Notes: generated by a model from the letters alone, not told the origin. A stretch of DNA of 64,000 bases from Seohaeicola saemankumensis (GCF_020171285.1 NZ_JAIUZI010000003.1:310001-374000); one strand, 5' to 3'; shown: positions 37,194-47,532, counted from the first letter of the stretch. Program-made: numbers and translations.

Positions 37194-38714
37194 ATGTCCG
37201 CTCTGCTGGAAATGCGCGCCATCACCAAGACGTTTCCGGGCGTCAAGGCGCTCGACAACGTCAACCTGACCGTGAAAGAGGGCGAAATCCACGCCCTCGT
37301 CGGGGAAAACGGCGCCGGTAAATCCACCCTGATGAAGGTCCTGTCCGGCGTCTACCCAGCCGGCAGCTATGACGGAGAAATCCACTACGACGGCGCGCTG
37401 GCCCAATTCGGCGGCATCGCCGACAGCGAAAAACGCGGCATCATCATCATCCACCAGGAACTGGCGCTGGTGCCCCTGCTGTCGATTGCCGAAAACATCT
37501 TCCTGGGCAACGAACAGGCCGCCAGCGGCATCATCAACTGGCGCGAAACCTTCCTGCGGACCGAGGACCTGCTGAAAAAGGTCGGCCTGTCCGAGGCGCC
37601 CACCACGCTGATCGACTCCATCGGCGTCGGTAAACAGCAGCTCGTCGAAATCGCCAAGGCGCTGTCCAAGGATGTCCGCCTGCTGATCCTCGATGAGCCC
37701 ACCGCCGCGCTGTCGGAATCCGACAGCCAGGCGCTCTTGGACCTGATGCTTGAGCTGAAAGCGCAGGGCGTCACCTCGATCATCATCAGCCACAAGCTGA
37801 ACGAGGTCCGCCGCGTCGCCGACACCGTCACCGTGATCCGCGATGGCGGCACCGTGTCCACCATGGACGCCCGCACCGAAGACATCACCGAAGACCGCAT
37901 CGTCCGCGACATGGTCGGCCGCGACATGGCACACCGCTATCCCGCCCGCACCCGCCGCGCCGGCGACATGCTGATGCAGGTGTCGGACTGGAACGTCTGG
38001 CACCCCGAACACCAGGACCGCCAGATGATCCGCGACGTGAACCTCGACGTGCGCGCCGGCGAGGTCGTCGGCATCGCCGGGCTGATGGGGGCAGGGCGCA
38101 CCGAACTCGCCATGTCGGTCTTTGGCCGCGCCTATGGCCGCAACATCTCGGGCGAGGTCCGGATGCACGGCAAACCCGCCGACGTCAGCACCATCGACCG
38201 CGCCATCGCCGCCGGCCTCGCCTACGTGACCGAGGACCGCAAATCGCTGGGTCTCATCCTCGAGGAAACCATCCAGCGCAACATCACCCTGGCCAACCTG
38301 CGGGACGTATCGGCGCATGGCGTCATCAACGAGGCCGAGGAATCGAAGGTCGCGGAAACCTATCGCGGCGCGATGAACATCCGCACCCCCAGCGTGTTCC
38401 AAAAGGTGATGAACCTCTCGGGTGGCAACCAGCAAAAGGTCGTGCTGTCGAAATGGCTGTTCGCGGGCCCCGAGGTGCTGATCCTCGATGAACCCACGCG
38501 CGGCATCGACGTCGGCGCGAAATTCGAAATCTACAACATCATCAACGATCTCAGCGCGCAAGGCAAAGGGGTCATCATGATCTCTTCCGAAATGCCCGAA
38601 CTGCTGGGCATGTGCGACCGGATCTACGTCATGAACGAAGGCGCGCTCGTCGGCGAACTCACCGCCGAAGAGGCCAGCCAGGAGCGCATCATGTCGCTCA
38701 TCGTGACCGAATAA
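37194..38714 (+). CDS. gguA: sugar ABC importer ATPase, GguA (MmsA/XylG-like)
   Basis: A 506-residue double ATPase. The first half has Walker [10 protein letters not shown] and Walker [16 protein letters not shown]. The second half has a degenerate Walker [10 protein letters not shown] (Arg for Lys, normal in this family), signature [15 protein letters not shown] and Walker [14 protein letters not shown]. It energises import of ChvE-bound sugars. It is followed by the permease gene after 12 bases. Confidence 0.93.
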   Translation: MSALLEMRAITKTFPGVKALDNVNLTVKEGEIHALVGENGAGKSTLMKVLSGVYPAGSYDGEIHYDGALAQFGGIADSEKRGIIIIHQELALVPLLSIAENIFLGNEQAASGIINWRETFLRTEDLLKKVGLSEAPTTLIDSIGVGKQQLVEIAKALSKDVRLLILDEPTAALSESDSQALLDLMLELKAQGVTSIIISHKLNEVRRVADTVTVIRDGGTVSTMDARTEDITEDRIVRDMVGRDMAHRYPARTRRAGDMLMQVSDWNVWHPEHQDRQMIRDVNLDVRAGEVVGIAGLMGAGRTELAMSVFGRAYGRNISGEVRMHGKPADVSTIDRAIAAGLAYVTEDRKSLGLILEETIQRNITLANLRDVSAHGVINEAEESKVAETYRGAMNIRTPSVFQKVMNLSGGNQQKVVLSKWLFAGPEVLILDEPTRGIDVGAKFEIYNIINDLSAQGKGVIMISSEMPELLGMCDRIYVMNEGALVGELTAEEASQERIMSLIVTE

Positions 38715-38726
38715 GGGGACAGAGTC

Positions 38727-39923
38727 ATGGAACTCTCCGATACCAGCAACCGCGACGCCGCCAATGGCCTCGGTGGCTATTTGCTGAAACACCTGCGCGA
38801 ATACGGTCTGCTGCTGGCGCTGATCGCGATCATGGCCTTTTTCCAGGTCGTCACCGACGGCACGCTGCTCAAGGCGGTGAACATCACCAACCTGTTCCTG
38901 CAGAACAGCTATATCATCATCATGGCGCTGGGCATGCTGGTGGTGATCGTGGCCGGCCACATCGACCTCTCGGTCGGCTCGGTCATGGGCTTTGTCGGCG
39001 CGCTGGCCGCCGTTATGATCGTCGAATGGAGCCTGCCGGTCGGCCTTACCATTCCCGCCTGCCTGATCATGGGCATCCTGATCGGCGCATGGCACGGCTA
39101 CTGGGTCGCCTACTGGAAGATCCCCTCGTTCATCGTCACCCTGTCGGGCATGCTGGTGTTTCGCGGCCTGTCGCTGTGGCTGCTCGAAGGCCAGTCCGTG
39201 GGCCCGTTCCCCAAGTCGTTCCAGCTCTTGTCGACCGGTTTCATCCCCGACGTCTTTGGCATCGGCCGGCCCAATGGCACCGCCCTGGCCGCCGGCGCCA
39301 TCGCCGCCATCCTGATCGTCTGGCTGGGCCTCAAGGCGCGGGCGCGCAATGCCAAATACGGCATCGAAGGCGAACCGATGCCCTTCTTCGTCATCCGCAA
39401 CGCCATCGTCGCCGGGGCGCTGCTCTTTGTCTGCTACAAACTCGCCGCCTTCCGCGGCCTGCCCAACGTGCTGGTGTCGATGGTGGTGCTGACGGTGATC
39501 TACGCCTTCATCACCGAAAACACCACGCTGGGCCGCCGCATCTACGCGCTGGGCGGCAACGAAAAGGCGGCCAAGCTGTCGGGGATCAAGACCGAGCGTC
39601 TCACCTTCCTCGCCTTCGTCAACATGGGGATGCTGGCCGCACTTGCCGGTCTGATCTTTGCCGCGCGGCTCAACACCGCGACGCCCAAGGCGGGCTTTGC
39701 CGTGGAACTCGACGTGATCGCGGCGGTCTTCATCGGCGGCGCCTCGATGTCCGGCGGCGTCGGCAAGATCGTCGGCGCGGTGGTCGGCGCCTTCATCATG
39801 GGCGTGATGAACAACGGCATGTCCATCATGGGCATTGGCATCGACTACCAGCAGGTGATCAAGGGGCTGGTGCTGCTCGCCGCCGTCTTCTTCGATGTCT
39901 ACAACAAATCCAAGCAGGGCTGA
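38727..39923 (+). CDS. gguB: sugar ABC importer permease, GguB (MmsB/XylH-like)
   Basis: A 398-residue membrane protein with about ten helices. Family marks are VVIVAGHIDLSVGSVMGFVG, a GRRIYALGGNEKAAKLSGI loop and VAAVFIGGASMSGGVGK. The length matches the longer GguB/XylH permeases. It closes the importer transcript; a strong nested palindrome follows before the dehydratase gene. Confidence 0.93.
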   Translation: MELSDTSNRDAANGLGGYLLKHLREYGLLLALIAIMAFFQVVTDGTLLKAVNITNLFLQNSYIIIMALGMLVVIVAGHIDLSVGSVMGFVGALAAVMIVEWSLPVGLTIPACLIMGILIGAWHGYWVAYWKIPSFIVTLSGMLVFRGLSLWLLEGQSVGPFPKSFQLLSTGFIPDVFGIGRPNGTALAAGAIAAILIVWLGLKARARNAKYGIEGEPMPFFVIRNAIVAGALLFVCYKLAAFRGLPNVLVSMVVLTVIYAFITENTTLGRRIYALGGNEKAAKLSGIKTERLTFLAFVNMGMLAALAGLIFAARLNTATPKAGFAVELDVIAAVFIGGASMSGGVGKIVGAVVGAFIMGVMNNGMSIMGIGIDYQQVIKGLVLLAAVFFDVYNKSKQG

Positions 39924-39929
39924 GGCAGC

Positions 39930-39987
39930 GGTGGGTTGAAAACCCACCCTACGCACGCCCCGCCGTAGGGTGGGTTTTCAACCCACC
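39930..39987. repeat. REP-like nested palindrome (two 24-bp inverted arms)
   Basis: Two perfect 24-bp inverted arms (39930-39953 and 39964-39987) flank a 10-base spacer. Each arm is itself a hairpin: GGTGGGTT and AACCCACC around a 3-base loop, followed or preceded by CTACG/CGTAG. It can form one long stem or two side-by-side stems. It lies between gguB and the dehydratase gene and may act as a terminator, an mRNA-stabilising element or a dispersed REP-like repeat. Only this copy was noticed in the window. Confidence 0.85.
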
Positions 39988-40011
39988 CGCCCTGTCGCAA
40001 AGGAACCCGAG

Positions 40012-41754
40012 ATGACCTTTAAACCCGCCACATGGCCCCGCAAGCTGCGCTCGCAGGAATGGTTCGGCGGCACCGGGCGCGACGCGATCTACCATCGCGG
40101 CTGGCTCAAGAACCAGGGCTATCCGAACGACCTCTTCGACGGCCGCCCCGTCATCGGCATCATGAACACCTGGTCCGAGCTGACCCCCTGCAACGGCCAC
40201 CTGCGCGAGCTTGCCGAAAAGGTCAAAGCGGGGGTCTGGGAGGCCGGCGGCTTCCCGGTCGAGGTGCCCGCCTTCTCCGCCTCGGAAAACACCTTTCGGC
40301 CCACCGCGATGATGTTCCGCAACCTCGCCGCGTTGTCGATCGAGGAACAGATGCGCGGCCAGCCGATCGACGGCGCGGTCCTTCTGGTCGGCTGTGACAA
40401 GACCACGCCGTCGCTCCTGATGGCCGCCGCCTCCACCGATCTGCCGTCGATTGTCGTCACCGGCGGCCCGATGCTGAACGGCTATTTCCACGGCGAACGG
40501 GTCGGCTCCGGCACCCATCTGTGGAAGTTCTCCGAAGCGGTGAAGGCCGGCGAGATGAGCGCAGAGGATTTCCTCGAAGCTGAACAGTCGATGTCGCGCT
40601 CCACCGGCACCTGCAACACCATGGGCACCGCCTCTTCCATGGCGTCCATGGCCGAGGCGCTGGGCATGGCGCTTTCGGGCAACGCCGCGATCCCGGCGGT
40701 GGACTCGCGGCGCCGGGTGATGGCGCAGATGTCCGGTCGGCAGATTGTACAAAACGTCAAAGACGACCTCAGACCGTCGTACATAATGGACAAAAAGGCC
40801 TTCGAAAACGCGATCCGCACCAATGGCGCCATCGGCGGCTCGACCAACGCCGTGGTGCATCTGCTGGCCATCGCCGGACGGGTCGGCGTCGACCTGACGC
40901 TTGATGACTGGGACCGTTTGGGTCGCGATGTCGCCACCATCGTCAACCTGATGCCGTCCGGCGACTACCTGATGGAAGAGTTCTTTTATGCTGGCGGTTT
41001 ACCCGTTGTTCTCAAACACTTGGGCGACAGCGGTCTGCTGCACAAGGACGCGCTGACCGTCTCTGGCCAGGCCATCTGGGACGAGGTCAAGGACGCCGTG
41101 AACCACAACGCGGACGTTATCCGACCGGTCGAAAAAGCGCTGACAAAACAAGGTGGTATCGCGGTTCTCAAGGGCAATCTCGCGCCCAAGGGCGCGGTGC
41201 TGAAACCCTCCGCCGCCTCGCCCCACCTGATGCAACACAAGGGCCGCGCGGTGGTGTTCGAGGACATCGACGACTACAAGGCCAAGATCAACGATGACGC
41301 GCTCGACATCGACGAAACCTGTATCATGGTCCTGAAAAACTGCGGCCCCAAAGGCTACCCCGGCATGGCCGAGGTCGGCAACATGGGCCTGCCCCCCAAG
41401 GTGCTGAAAAAGGGCATCACCGACATGATCCGCATCTCGGATGCCCGCATGTCCGGCACCGCCTATGGTACTGTAATCCTTCACACTTCTCCCGAAGCTG
41501 CCGCCGGTGGGCCGCTCGCCATCGTGCAAAACGGCGACATGATCGAGGTCGATGTGGCCGCCCGCCGGCTCCACCTCGACGTGCCGGAACAAGAGATCGC
41601 TGCGCGTCTCGCCGCCTGGCAACCAACGCACGACCAACCGCCCAGCGGCTACGCCTGGTTGCACAGCACCCATGTCGAAGGCGCCGATACCGGTGCCGAC
41701 CTGGATTTCCTCAAGGGTTGTCGCGGCGCGCCCGTCGGCAAGGAGTCGCATTGA
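40012..41754 (+). CDS. araC: L-arabonate dehydratase (IlvD/Edd family)
   Basis: A 580-residue IlvD/Edd-family Fe-S dehydratase. The iron-sulfur Cys residues are in VGCDKTTPS, GTCNTMGTASSM and MVLKNCGPKG. It closely resembles the L-arabonate dehydratase of Azospirillum and Rhizobium (called araC there, not the AraC regulator). It converts L-arabonate, and probably D-fuconate or D-galactonate, to the 2-keto-3-deoxy acid. The start is ATG 40012; a longer frame reads through the palindrome upstream. It is the first of a block that overlaps the sugar 1-dehydrogenase gene by one base. Confidence 0.9.
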   Translation: MTFKPATWPRKLRSQEWFGGTGRDAIYHRGWLKNQGYPNDLFDGRPVIGIMNTWSELTPCNGHLRELAEKVKAGVWEAGGFPVEVPAFSASENTFRPTAMMFRNLAALSIEEQMRGQPIDGAVLLVGCDKTTPSLLMAAASTDLPSIVVTGGPMLNGYFHGERVGSGTHLWKFSEAVKAGEMSAEDFLEAEQSMSRSTGTCNTMGTASSMASMAEALGMALSGNAAIPAVDSRRRVMAQMSGRQIVQNVKDDLRPSYIMDKKAFENAIRTNGAIGGSTNAVVHLLAIAGRVGVDLTLDDWDRLGRDVATIVNLMPSGDYLMEEFFYAGGLPVVLKHLGDSGLLHKDALTVSGQAIWDEVKDAVNHNADVIRPVEKALTKQGGIAVLKGNLAPKGAVLKPSAASPHLMQHKGRAVVFEDIDDYKAKINDDALDIDETCIMVLKNCGPKGYPGMAEVGNMGLPPKVLKKGITDMIRISDARMSGTAYGTVILHTSPEAAAGGPLAIVQNGDMIEVDVAARRLHLDVPEQEIAARLAAWQPTHDQPPSGYAWLHSTHVEGADTGADLDFLKGCRGAPVGKESH

Positions 41755-42686
41755 TGAGCACGCCAATCGCCCTGGTCGGCATCGGAAAAATCGCGCAAGA
41801 TCAGCATGTTCCGGCAATCGGCGCGTCAGAGGACTGGGACCTCGCCGCCACCGTGTCGCGGCACGGCAATGTGCCCGGGGTCGAAAACTTCGCCGATCTC
41901 GACAGCATGCTCGCTGCCCGGCCCGATATCGGCGTTGTGTCGCTGTGCCTGCCGCCAGTGCCACGTTTTGAATACGCCGCCGCCGCGCTGCGCGCCGGCC
42001 GGCACGTGATGCTCGAAAAACCCCCGGGCGCCACCCTGGCGGAATGCCATGCGCTGCAAACGATGGCGGCGGAACGCGGGCTGACGCTCTATGCCTCGTG
42101 GCATTCGCGCGCCGCCGGCATGGTCGCCCCGGCCAAGGCATGGCTGGCGGACAAGTCACTGAAAAAGATGGAAATAATCTGGAAAGAGGATATTCGCCGC
42201 TGGCATCCCGGGCAGGATTGGATACTCGAAGCCGGCGGCATGGGTGTCTTTGATCCGGGCATCAACGCGCTGTCGATCGTCACCGAAATTCTGCCCGACC
42301 CGATCCATGTGGCCGGTGCCATTCTGCACGTGCCGGAAAACCGGCAGGCGCCGATTGCGGCGCAGGTGTCCTTTCACCATCCAACGGCCCAGGTCACCGC
42401 CGATCTCGATTTTCTGCAGACCGGGGAACAGACCTGGACGATCCGGGCTGAAACCGATCAGGGCACCATGACCCTGACCTTTGGTGGATCGCGGATGCAC
42501 ATCGACGGCGTCGAACAGACCGGCGCCGATCCGGACCCGCTGAACGCCGAATATCCCCGTCTTTACAGGCACATGACCGGTCTCGTTGCATCGGGGCGCA
42601 GCGATGTCGACCTGACGCCGATAGTGCATGTGTCCGATGTCTTCACCCTGGGCCGCCGCGTCGCCGCGCCGCCGTTCGACTTCTAA
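41754..42686 (+). CDS. araA: L-arabinose/D-galactose 1-dehydrogenase (Gfo/Idh/MocA family)
   Basis: A 310-residue Gfo/Idh/MocA oxidoreductase with the N-terminal nucleotide site VGIGKIAQDQHVPAI and conserved LEKPPGATL, WKEDIRRWHPGQDW and GVFDPGINALSIVT. These segments match the Azospirillum L-arabinose 1-dehydrogenase, which also oxidises D-galactose at C1 with NAD(P). It produces the sugar gamma-lactone, the first step of the non-phosphorylative route. The start shares one base with the dehydratase stop. Confidence 0.92.
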   Translation: MSTPIALVGIGKIAQDQHVPAIGASEDWDLAATVSRHGNVPGVENFADLDSMLAARPDIGVVSLCLPPVPRFEYAAAALRAGRHVMLEKPPGATLAECHALQTMAAERGLTLYASWHSRAAGMVAPAKAWLADKSLKKMEIIWKEDIRRWHPGQDWILEAGGMGVFDPGINALSIVTEILPDPIHVAGAILHVPENRQAPIAAQVSFHHPTAQVTADLDFLQTGEQTWTIRAETDQGTMTLTFGGSRMHIDGVEQTGADPDPLNAEYPRLYRHMTGLVASGRSDVDLTPIVHVSDVFTLGRRVAAPPFDF

Positions 42687-42709
42687 CGCCCCGCCAAAAG
42701 GGACTTGCC

Positions 42710-43624
42710 ATGACCCAACCGCTCACCGGAATCCTGCCTGTCGCGCCGACGCCCTTTCACGATGACGGCCGGGTCGACGAAGAAGGCATGCGCCGCGTGC
42801 TCGACTGCCTGATCGACCAGGGCGTCGATGCGATCTGCATCCTTGCGAACTACTCGGAACAGTTCGTGCTGTCGGATGACGAACGCGCCTTGCTGATGCG
42901 CATCAGCCTTGAACATGTGGCCGGCCGCGTGCCGGTGATCGTGACCATCAGCCATTTCTACACCGGCATCGCGGTGGAGCGCGCCCGCGCTGCGCGGGAT
43001 CTGGGCGCTGCGATGGTGATGATGATGCCGCCCTATCACGGCGCCGGGCTCAAGGCCGACGACGCCGGCGTGTTCGAACATTTTGCCGCCGTCAACGACG
43101 TCGGTATTCCGATCATGGTGCAGGACGCGCCGCTGTCGGGGGTGACGCTGTCGGTTCCGCTTCTGGTGAAGATGGCCAAAGAGCTTGAAAATGTTGGGTA
43201 TTTCAAGATCGAATGCCCCTTTGCCGCAGACAAGCTCGCGGCGCTGATCGAGGCGGGTGGCGATCATATCCTTGGCCCCTGGGACGGCGAAGAGGCGGTG
43301 ACCCTTCTGGCTGATCTTGACGCTGGCGCCACCGCGACGATGACCAGCGGCCTGCAATGTGAACATATCCGGCCCATCGTGACCCATTACCTCGCCGGTG
43401 ACCATGACGCGGCGCTGGCACAGTGGACACGGTGCCTGCCGTTGATCAATCATGAAAACCGGCAGTGCGGGTTGCGGGCCTGCAAGACGGTGTTCCAGGC
43501 GGGCGGCGTGATCGGCAGCGATCACGTGCGCCACCCGCTGCGCCCGATGTCGGACCGCACCAAATCCCGCCTGTTGCAACTGGCCACCGACATGGACCTG
43601 ATCGCGCTCCGCTGGGGCAAATGA
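42710..43624 (+). CDS. araD: L-2-keto-3-deoxyarabonate dehydratase (DapA superfamily)
   Basis: A 304-residue aldolase-fold enzyme of the dihydrodipicolinate-synthase superfamily. The Schiff-base Lys is Lys166 in GYFKIECP, and the early GILPVAPTPF segment is typical. In this cluster it should be L-KDA dehydratase, giving 2-oxoglutarate semialdehyde. The aldolase-type relatives would instead cleave KDA, but the semialdehyde dehydrogenase encoded directly downstream supports the dehydratase. An ethanolamine-like name 'AraD' is shared with an unrelated epimerase. Confidence 0.88.
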   Translation: MTQPLTGILPVAPTPFHDDGRVDEEGMRRVLDCLIDQGVDAICILANYSEQFVLSDDERALLMRISLEHVAGRVPVIVTISHFYTGIAVERARAARDLGAAMVMMMPPYHGAGLKADDAGVFEHFAAVNDVGIPIMVQDAPLSGVTLSVPLLVKMAKELENVGYFKIECPFAADKLAALIEAGGDHILGPWDGEEAVTLLADLDAGATATMTSGLQCEHIRPIVTHYLAGDHDAALAQWTRCLPLINHENRQCGLRACKTVFQAGGVIGSDHVRHPLRPMSDRTKSRLLQLATDMDLIALRWGK

Positions 43625-43643
43625 GTTTAGGAGATCTGAGACA

Positions 43644-45167
43644 ATGACATTTACCCCACACGGCAAACACCTGATCGCCGGCGACTGGGTGGCCGGCACC
43701 AATACGTTTTCCTCCGAACCGGCGCATGGTCCGGCCCATGACTTTGGCGTCGGCTCGCCCGAGATGGTCGATGCCGCCTGCCGCGCGGCAGAGGAGGCGT
43801 TCTGGTCCTATGGGTACTCGACCCGCGCCCAGCGGGCGGCCTTTCTGAACGCCATCGCCGACGAGATCGAGGCCCGCGCTGAGGCGATCACCGAGATCGG
43901 AACCCAGGAAACCGGCCTGCCCGAAGCCCGCCTGCAGGGCGAGCGTGGCCGCACCACCGGCCAGCTGCGCCTGTTCGCCAACCACATCGAACAGGGCGAT
44001 TACCTCGACGTGCGCCACGACCCGGCGTTGCCGGACCGCGCGCCGCTGCCGCGCCCCGACCTGAAAATGGTGCAGCGCCCGATCGGGCCGGTTGCCGTCT
44101 TTGGGGCCTCCAACTTTCCGCTCGCCTTCTCCACCGCCGGTGGCGACACCGCCGCGGCGCTGGCGGCGGGATGCCCGGTTGTGGTCAAGGGGCATTCAGC
44201 GCACCCCGGTACAGGCGAAATCGTCGCCGAGGCGATCCACGCGGCCATCGCCACCTGCGGGGTTCATCCCGGCGTATTCTCGCTGATCCAGGGCGGTCGC
44301 CGCGATGTGGGTACCGCGCTGGTCACCCATCCGCTGATCCGCGCCGTCGGCTTTACCGGCTCGCTCGGCGGCGGTCGCGCGCTCTTTGATCTCTGCGCGC
44401 AGCGGCCCGAACCGATCCCGTTTTTCGGTGAACTGGGCTCAGTGAACCCGATGTTCGTTCTGCCCGCCGCCGTGGCGGCACGGGGCGCCGACATCGGCAC
44501 CGGCTGGGCCGGGTCGCTGACCATGGGCGCCGGTCAGTTCTGCACCAACCCCGGTATCGCCGTGGTCGAATCCGGCGCGGCGGGCGATGCCTTTGTCGCG
44601 GCGGCGCGCGAGGCCCTCGCGGCCACCGGCGCGCAGGTGATGCTGACCGACGGCATCGCGCAGGCCTACCGCGACGGTCAGGCCCGGTTCGAAGGGCGCA
44701 ATGCCGTGCAGCCGCTGCTGTCGACGGACAGCACCGGGCGCGAGGCGAACCCGAACCTCTATGAGACCGACGCTGCGGCCTATCTGCAGGATCACGCGCT
44801 GGGCGAAGAGGTCTTTGGCCCGCTCGGTCTGGTGGTGCGGGTCTCCGGCCCCGAGGATATGCTCGAGCTTGCCCGTGGCTTCGAGGGGCAGCTGACAACG
44901 ACGCTGCACATGGAAGACGCCGACACAGATCTGGCTCGTCAGCTGCTGCCGATCCTTGAACGCAAGGCGGGCCGGGTGCTGGCCAACGGCTTTCCCACCG
45001 GGGTCGAGGTGGCCGACAGCATGGTCCACGGCGGACCCTACCCGGCGTCGACCAACTTTGGCGCGACCTCGGTCGGGACGTTGTCGATCCGCCGGTTCCT
45101 GCGCCCGGTCTGCTACCAGAACATGCCGGACGCCATCCTGCCGGGGGATCTGGCCGGGGCCGACTGA
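43644..45167 (+). CDS. araE: 2-oxoglutarate semialdehyde dehydrogenase (NADP-type ALDH)
   Basis: A 507-residue aldehyde dehydrogenase of the ketoglutarate-semialdehyde type. The cofactor region is FGASNFPLAFSTAGGDTAAAL, the general base Glu is in FGELGSVNPMF, and the catalytic Cys is in GAGQFCTNPG. It oxidises the semialdehyde from the KDA dehydratase to 2-oxoglutarate, finishing the five-step L-arabinose route into the TCA cycle. It follows the dehydratase gene by 19 bases and precedes dgoK by 3. Confidence 0.9.
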   Translation: MTFTPHGKHLIAGDWVAGTNTFSSEPAHGPAHDFGVGSPEMVDAACRAAEEAFWSYGYSTRAQRAAFLNAIADEIEARAEAITEIGTQETGLPEARLQGERGRTTGQLRLFANHIEQGDYLDVRHDPALPDRAPLPRPDLKMVQRPIGPVAVFGASNFPLAFSTAGGDTAAALAAGCPVVVKGHSAHPGTGEIVAEAIHAAIATCGVHPGVFSLIQGGRRDVGTALVTHPLIRAVGFTGSLGGGRALFDLCAQRPEPIPFFGELGSVNPMFVLPAAVAARGADIGTGWAGSLTMGAGQFCTNPGIAVVESGAAGDAFVAAAREALAATGAQVMLTDGIAQAYRDGQARFEGRNAVQPLLSTDSTGREANPNLYETDAAAYLQDHALGEEVFGPLGLVVRVSGPEDMLELARGFEGQLTTTLHMEDADTDLARQLLPILERKAGRVLANGFPTGVEVADSMVHGGPYPASTNFGATSVGTLSIRRFLRPVCYQNMPDAILPGDLAGAD

Positions 45168-45170
45168 GCG

Positions 45171-46079
45171 ATGGGCGAAGCGGTCAGCTGGATCGCCGCG
45201 GATTGGGGCACCTCCAACCTGCGCCTGTGGGCGCTGGACGGCCGCAATGACGTGCTGGCCGAACGCGGTGCGCCCTGCGGCATGGGCAGCCTGCAACCAG
45301 AGGCGTTCGAACCCGCCCTGATCGCGCTGATCGACGATCTGCTGCCGCCCGACGGCGTGACGCGCGTGCTGGTCTGCGGCATGGCGGGCGCGCGCCAGGG
45401 CTGGGTCGAGGCGCCCTATTTCAAGGTGCCTTGCCGCCCGGTCGGCACCCATGCACAGCCCGCGCCGACGCGGGACGCGCGGCTGCGGGTGCGTATCCTG
45501 CCGGGGCTGGCACAGGACGCGCCCGCCGATGTCATGCGCGGCGAAGAAACCCAGATCGCCGGGTATCTGGCCCGAAACCCCGGCTTTCAGGGCACCATCT
45601 GCCTGCCCGGTACCCACACCAAATGGGTGCGCATCCGGAACGGGCAGGTGGACGGGTTCCGCACCGTGATGACCGGAGAGATCTTTGCGCTCCTGGGCAC
45701 GCAGTCGGTGCTGCGCCATTCCGCCGGTACCGGATGGGATGCCGATGCCTTTGACGACGGCGTCGCCGCCGGTCTGTCGCACCCCGAGGCGCTGCTGGCC
45801 GACCTGTTCTCGGTCCGTGCCGCCGCGCTGCTTTCCGACCCGGCCGAAGGCGCCGGGCGGGCCCGGATGTCGGGTCTGCTGATTGGTGCGGAACTGGCCG
45901 CGATGCGGCGGTTCTGGGACGCCGCCGATGTGGTTCTGGTCGGCGCGCCCGAGGTCTCGGCGCTTTATGCCACCGCGCTGGGCTGGCTGGGCGCGCGCCC
46001 CCGGGTTATGGATACCGCGCGGCTGACGCTGACCGGGCTGATCGCGGCCTATGAACAACTGGACTGGGGGCAGACATGA
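45171..46079 (+). CDS. dgoK: 2-dehydro-3-deoxygalactonokinase
   Basis: A 302-residue sugar-acid kinase of the DgoK family. The N-terminal phosphate-binding motif [11 protein letters not shown] and the LPGTHTKWV segment are characteristic. It phosphorylates 2-keto-3-deoxygalactonate, the D-galactose branch intermediate. The stop overlaps the dgoA start by 4 bases. With dgoA it lets the same upstream dehydrogenase, lactonase and dehydratase serve D-galactose as well as L-arabinose. Confidence 0.92.
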   Translation: MGEAVSWIAADWGTSNLRLWALDGRNDVLAERGAPCGMGSLQPEAFEPALIALIDDLLPPDGVTRVLVCGMAGARQGWVEAPYFKVPCRPVGTHAQPAPTRDARLRVRILPGLAQDAPADVMRGEETQIAGYLARNPGFQGTICLPGTHTKWVRIRNGQVDGFRTVMTGEIFALLGTQSVLRHSAGTGWDADAFDDGVAAGLSHPEALLADLFSVRAAALLSDPAEGAGRARMSGLLIGAELAAMRRFWDAADVVLVGAPEVSALYATALGWLGARPRVMDTARLTLTGLIAAYEQLDWGQT

Positions 46080-46681
46080 GCCGCAACATCGTTGCCATTC
46101 TGCGGGGGATCACCCCGGACGAGGCGCTCGCCGTGACCGGCGCGCTGATCGACGCGGGGATCACCCGGATCGAGGTGCCGCTGAATTCGCCCGACCCGTT
46201 TCGCAGCATCGGCGCGATGGCCTACGCCTATGGCGCGCAGGCGCTGATCGGCGCGGGCACGGTGCTGAGTGTCGCGGACGTGCAGTGCGTGCACAAGGCC
46301 GGCGGCCGTCTGGTCGTCTCGCCCGATTGCAACCCCGAGGTCATCGCCGCGACCAAGGCGGCGGGCATGCTCTCTTATCCCGGCGTGATGACACCCACCG
46401 AATGCTTTGCCGCGCTGCGCGCCGGGGCCGACGGGCTCAAGCTGTTTCCCGGATCGCTGCTGGGCCCGGCCGGGCTAAAGGCCCTGCGCGCGGTGCTGCC
46501 GCCGGGGACCGAGGTTCTGGCGGTCGGCGGCGCGGGGCCGCAGAACTTTGCCGATTGGCGGGCGGCGGGTGCCGACGGGTTCGGGATCGGCAGCGCGCTC
46601 TACGCACCCGGTGATGATGCGGCCACGGTCGCAACCCGCGCCCGCGAAATCGTTCAGCGTTTTGACAAGGAGTACGCATGA
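46076..46681 (+). CDS. dgoA: 2-dehydro-3-deoxy-6-phosphogalactonate aldolase
   Basis: A 201-residue KDPG/KDPGal-type class I aldolase. The active-site Glu is in RIEVPLNSP and the Schiff-base Lys is in GLKLFPGS. It cleaves KDPGal to pyruvate and glyceraldehyde 3-phosphate. It lies between dgoK and the lactonase gene, overlapping both by four bases, which fixes its role as DgoA rather than the Entner-Doudoroff Eda. Confidence 0.92.
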   Translation: MSRNIVAILRGITPDEALAVTGALIDAGITRIEVPLNSPDPFRSIGAMAYAYGAQALIGAGTVLSVADVQCVHKAGGRLVVSPDCNPEVIAATKAAGMLSYPGVMTPTECFAALRAGADGLKLFPGSLLGPAGLKALRAVLPPGTEVLAVGGAGPQNFADWRAAGADGFGIGSALYAPGDDAATVATRAREIVQRFDKEYA

Positions 46682-47529
46682 TGCAGGCCGACCTCTTCGA
46701 CGACCGCCCCTGTGAACTGGGCGAAGGCATCCTGTGGCACCCCACCCGCCAGCAGTTCTTCTGGTTCGACATCATCGGCAAACGGCTGCTCAGCCAGCGC
46801 CGGGGCGAGGCGCTGCACTGGGATTTCAACGAACACTGCTCGGCGGCGGGCTGGGTCGATGCCTCGACCCTGCTGATCGCCTCCGAAACCGGGCTCTACC
46901 GGTTCGACATCGACACCGGCGCCCGCACGCTGGTGCACCCGCTCGAGGCGGACATGCCGCACACCCGCTCGAATGATGGCCGCGCTGACGCCTTCGGGGG
47001 CTTCTGGATCGGCACCATGGGCAAACAGGCCGAACCTCGCGCCGGCGCGATCTACCGGTTCCACAAGGGTCAGCTGCGGCGGCTGTTCGATCAGGTATCG
47101 ATCCCCAACGCGATCTCATTCGCCCCGGACGGGCGCACCGCCTATTTCTGCGATACGGTGCGGCGGCGGATCATGCGCCAGCCGCTGGACGATGCCGGCT
47201 GGCCGGCGGTCGATCCGGCGGTCTTTGTCGATCTGCGGGACGCGGGCCTGAACCCCGATGGTGCCGTCGTCGATGCCGACGGCGGGCTGTGGAATGCCCA
47301 ATGGGGGGCGGGGCGGGTGGCGCGCTATCTGCCCGATGGCCGGTTCGACCGCGCGGTCGATGTCGGCGGGCGGCACGCCTCCTGCCCGGCCTTTGGCGGC
47401 GCGGACCTCACGCAGATGGTGGTGACCACCGCCCGCGAAGGCATCGCCGACCCCGACGCGGCACAGGGCCGGACCTATTGCGCGACGCCAGGGGTCAAGG
47501 GGCTGCCGGAACACCGCGTGCTGCTGTAA
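46678..47529 (+). CDS. SMP-30/gluconolactonase-type sugar lactonase
   Basis: A 283-residue beta-propeller lactonase of the SMP-30 family. Metal ligands are visible: Glu in LGEGILWHP, Asn/Asp in [14 protein letters not shown], Asn in [11 protein letters not shown] and Asp in [13 protein letters not shown]. It hydrolyses the L-arabino- or D-galactono-lactone made by the 1-dehydrogenase. Two adjacent ATGs (46678 and 46681) are both usable; the first overlaps the dgoA stop. It ends the sugar block and is convergent with the carboxylase gene, 3 bases away. Confidence 0.88.
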   Translation: MMQADLFDDRPCELGEGILWHPTRQQFFWFDIIGKRLLSQRRGEALHWDFNEHCSAAGWVDASTLLIASETGLYRFDIDTGARTLVHPLEADMPHTRSNDGRADAFGGFWIGTMGKQAEPRAGAIYRFHKGQLRRLFDQVSIPNAISFAPDGRTAYFCDTVRRRIMRQPLDDAGWPAVDPAVFVDLRDAGLNPDGAVVDADGGLWNAQWGAGRVARYLPDGRFDRAVDVGGRHASCPAFGGADLTQMVVTTAREGIADPDAAQGRTYCATPGVKGLPEHRVLL

Positions 47530-47532
47530 CGC

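Noticed and set aside
37113..39956. 947-codon open frame on the minus strand
   Set aside because: It is a shadow of gguA and gguB; its residues are His-, Asp- and Gly-rich low-complexity and show no domain.
43644..45167. BoxD aldehyde dehydrogenase
   Set aside because: It sits inside the arabinose block directly after KDA dehydratase and has the form of ketoglutarate-semialdehyde dehydrogenase.
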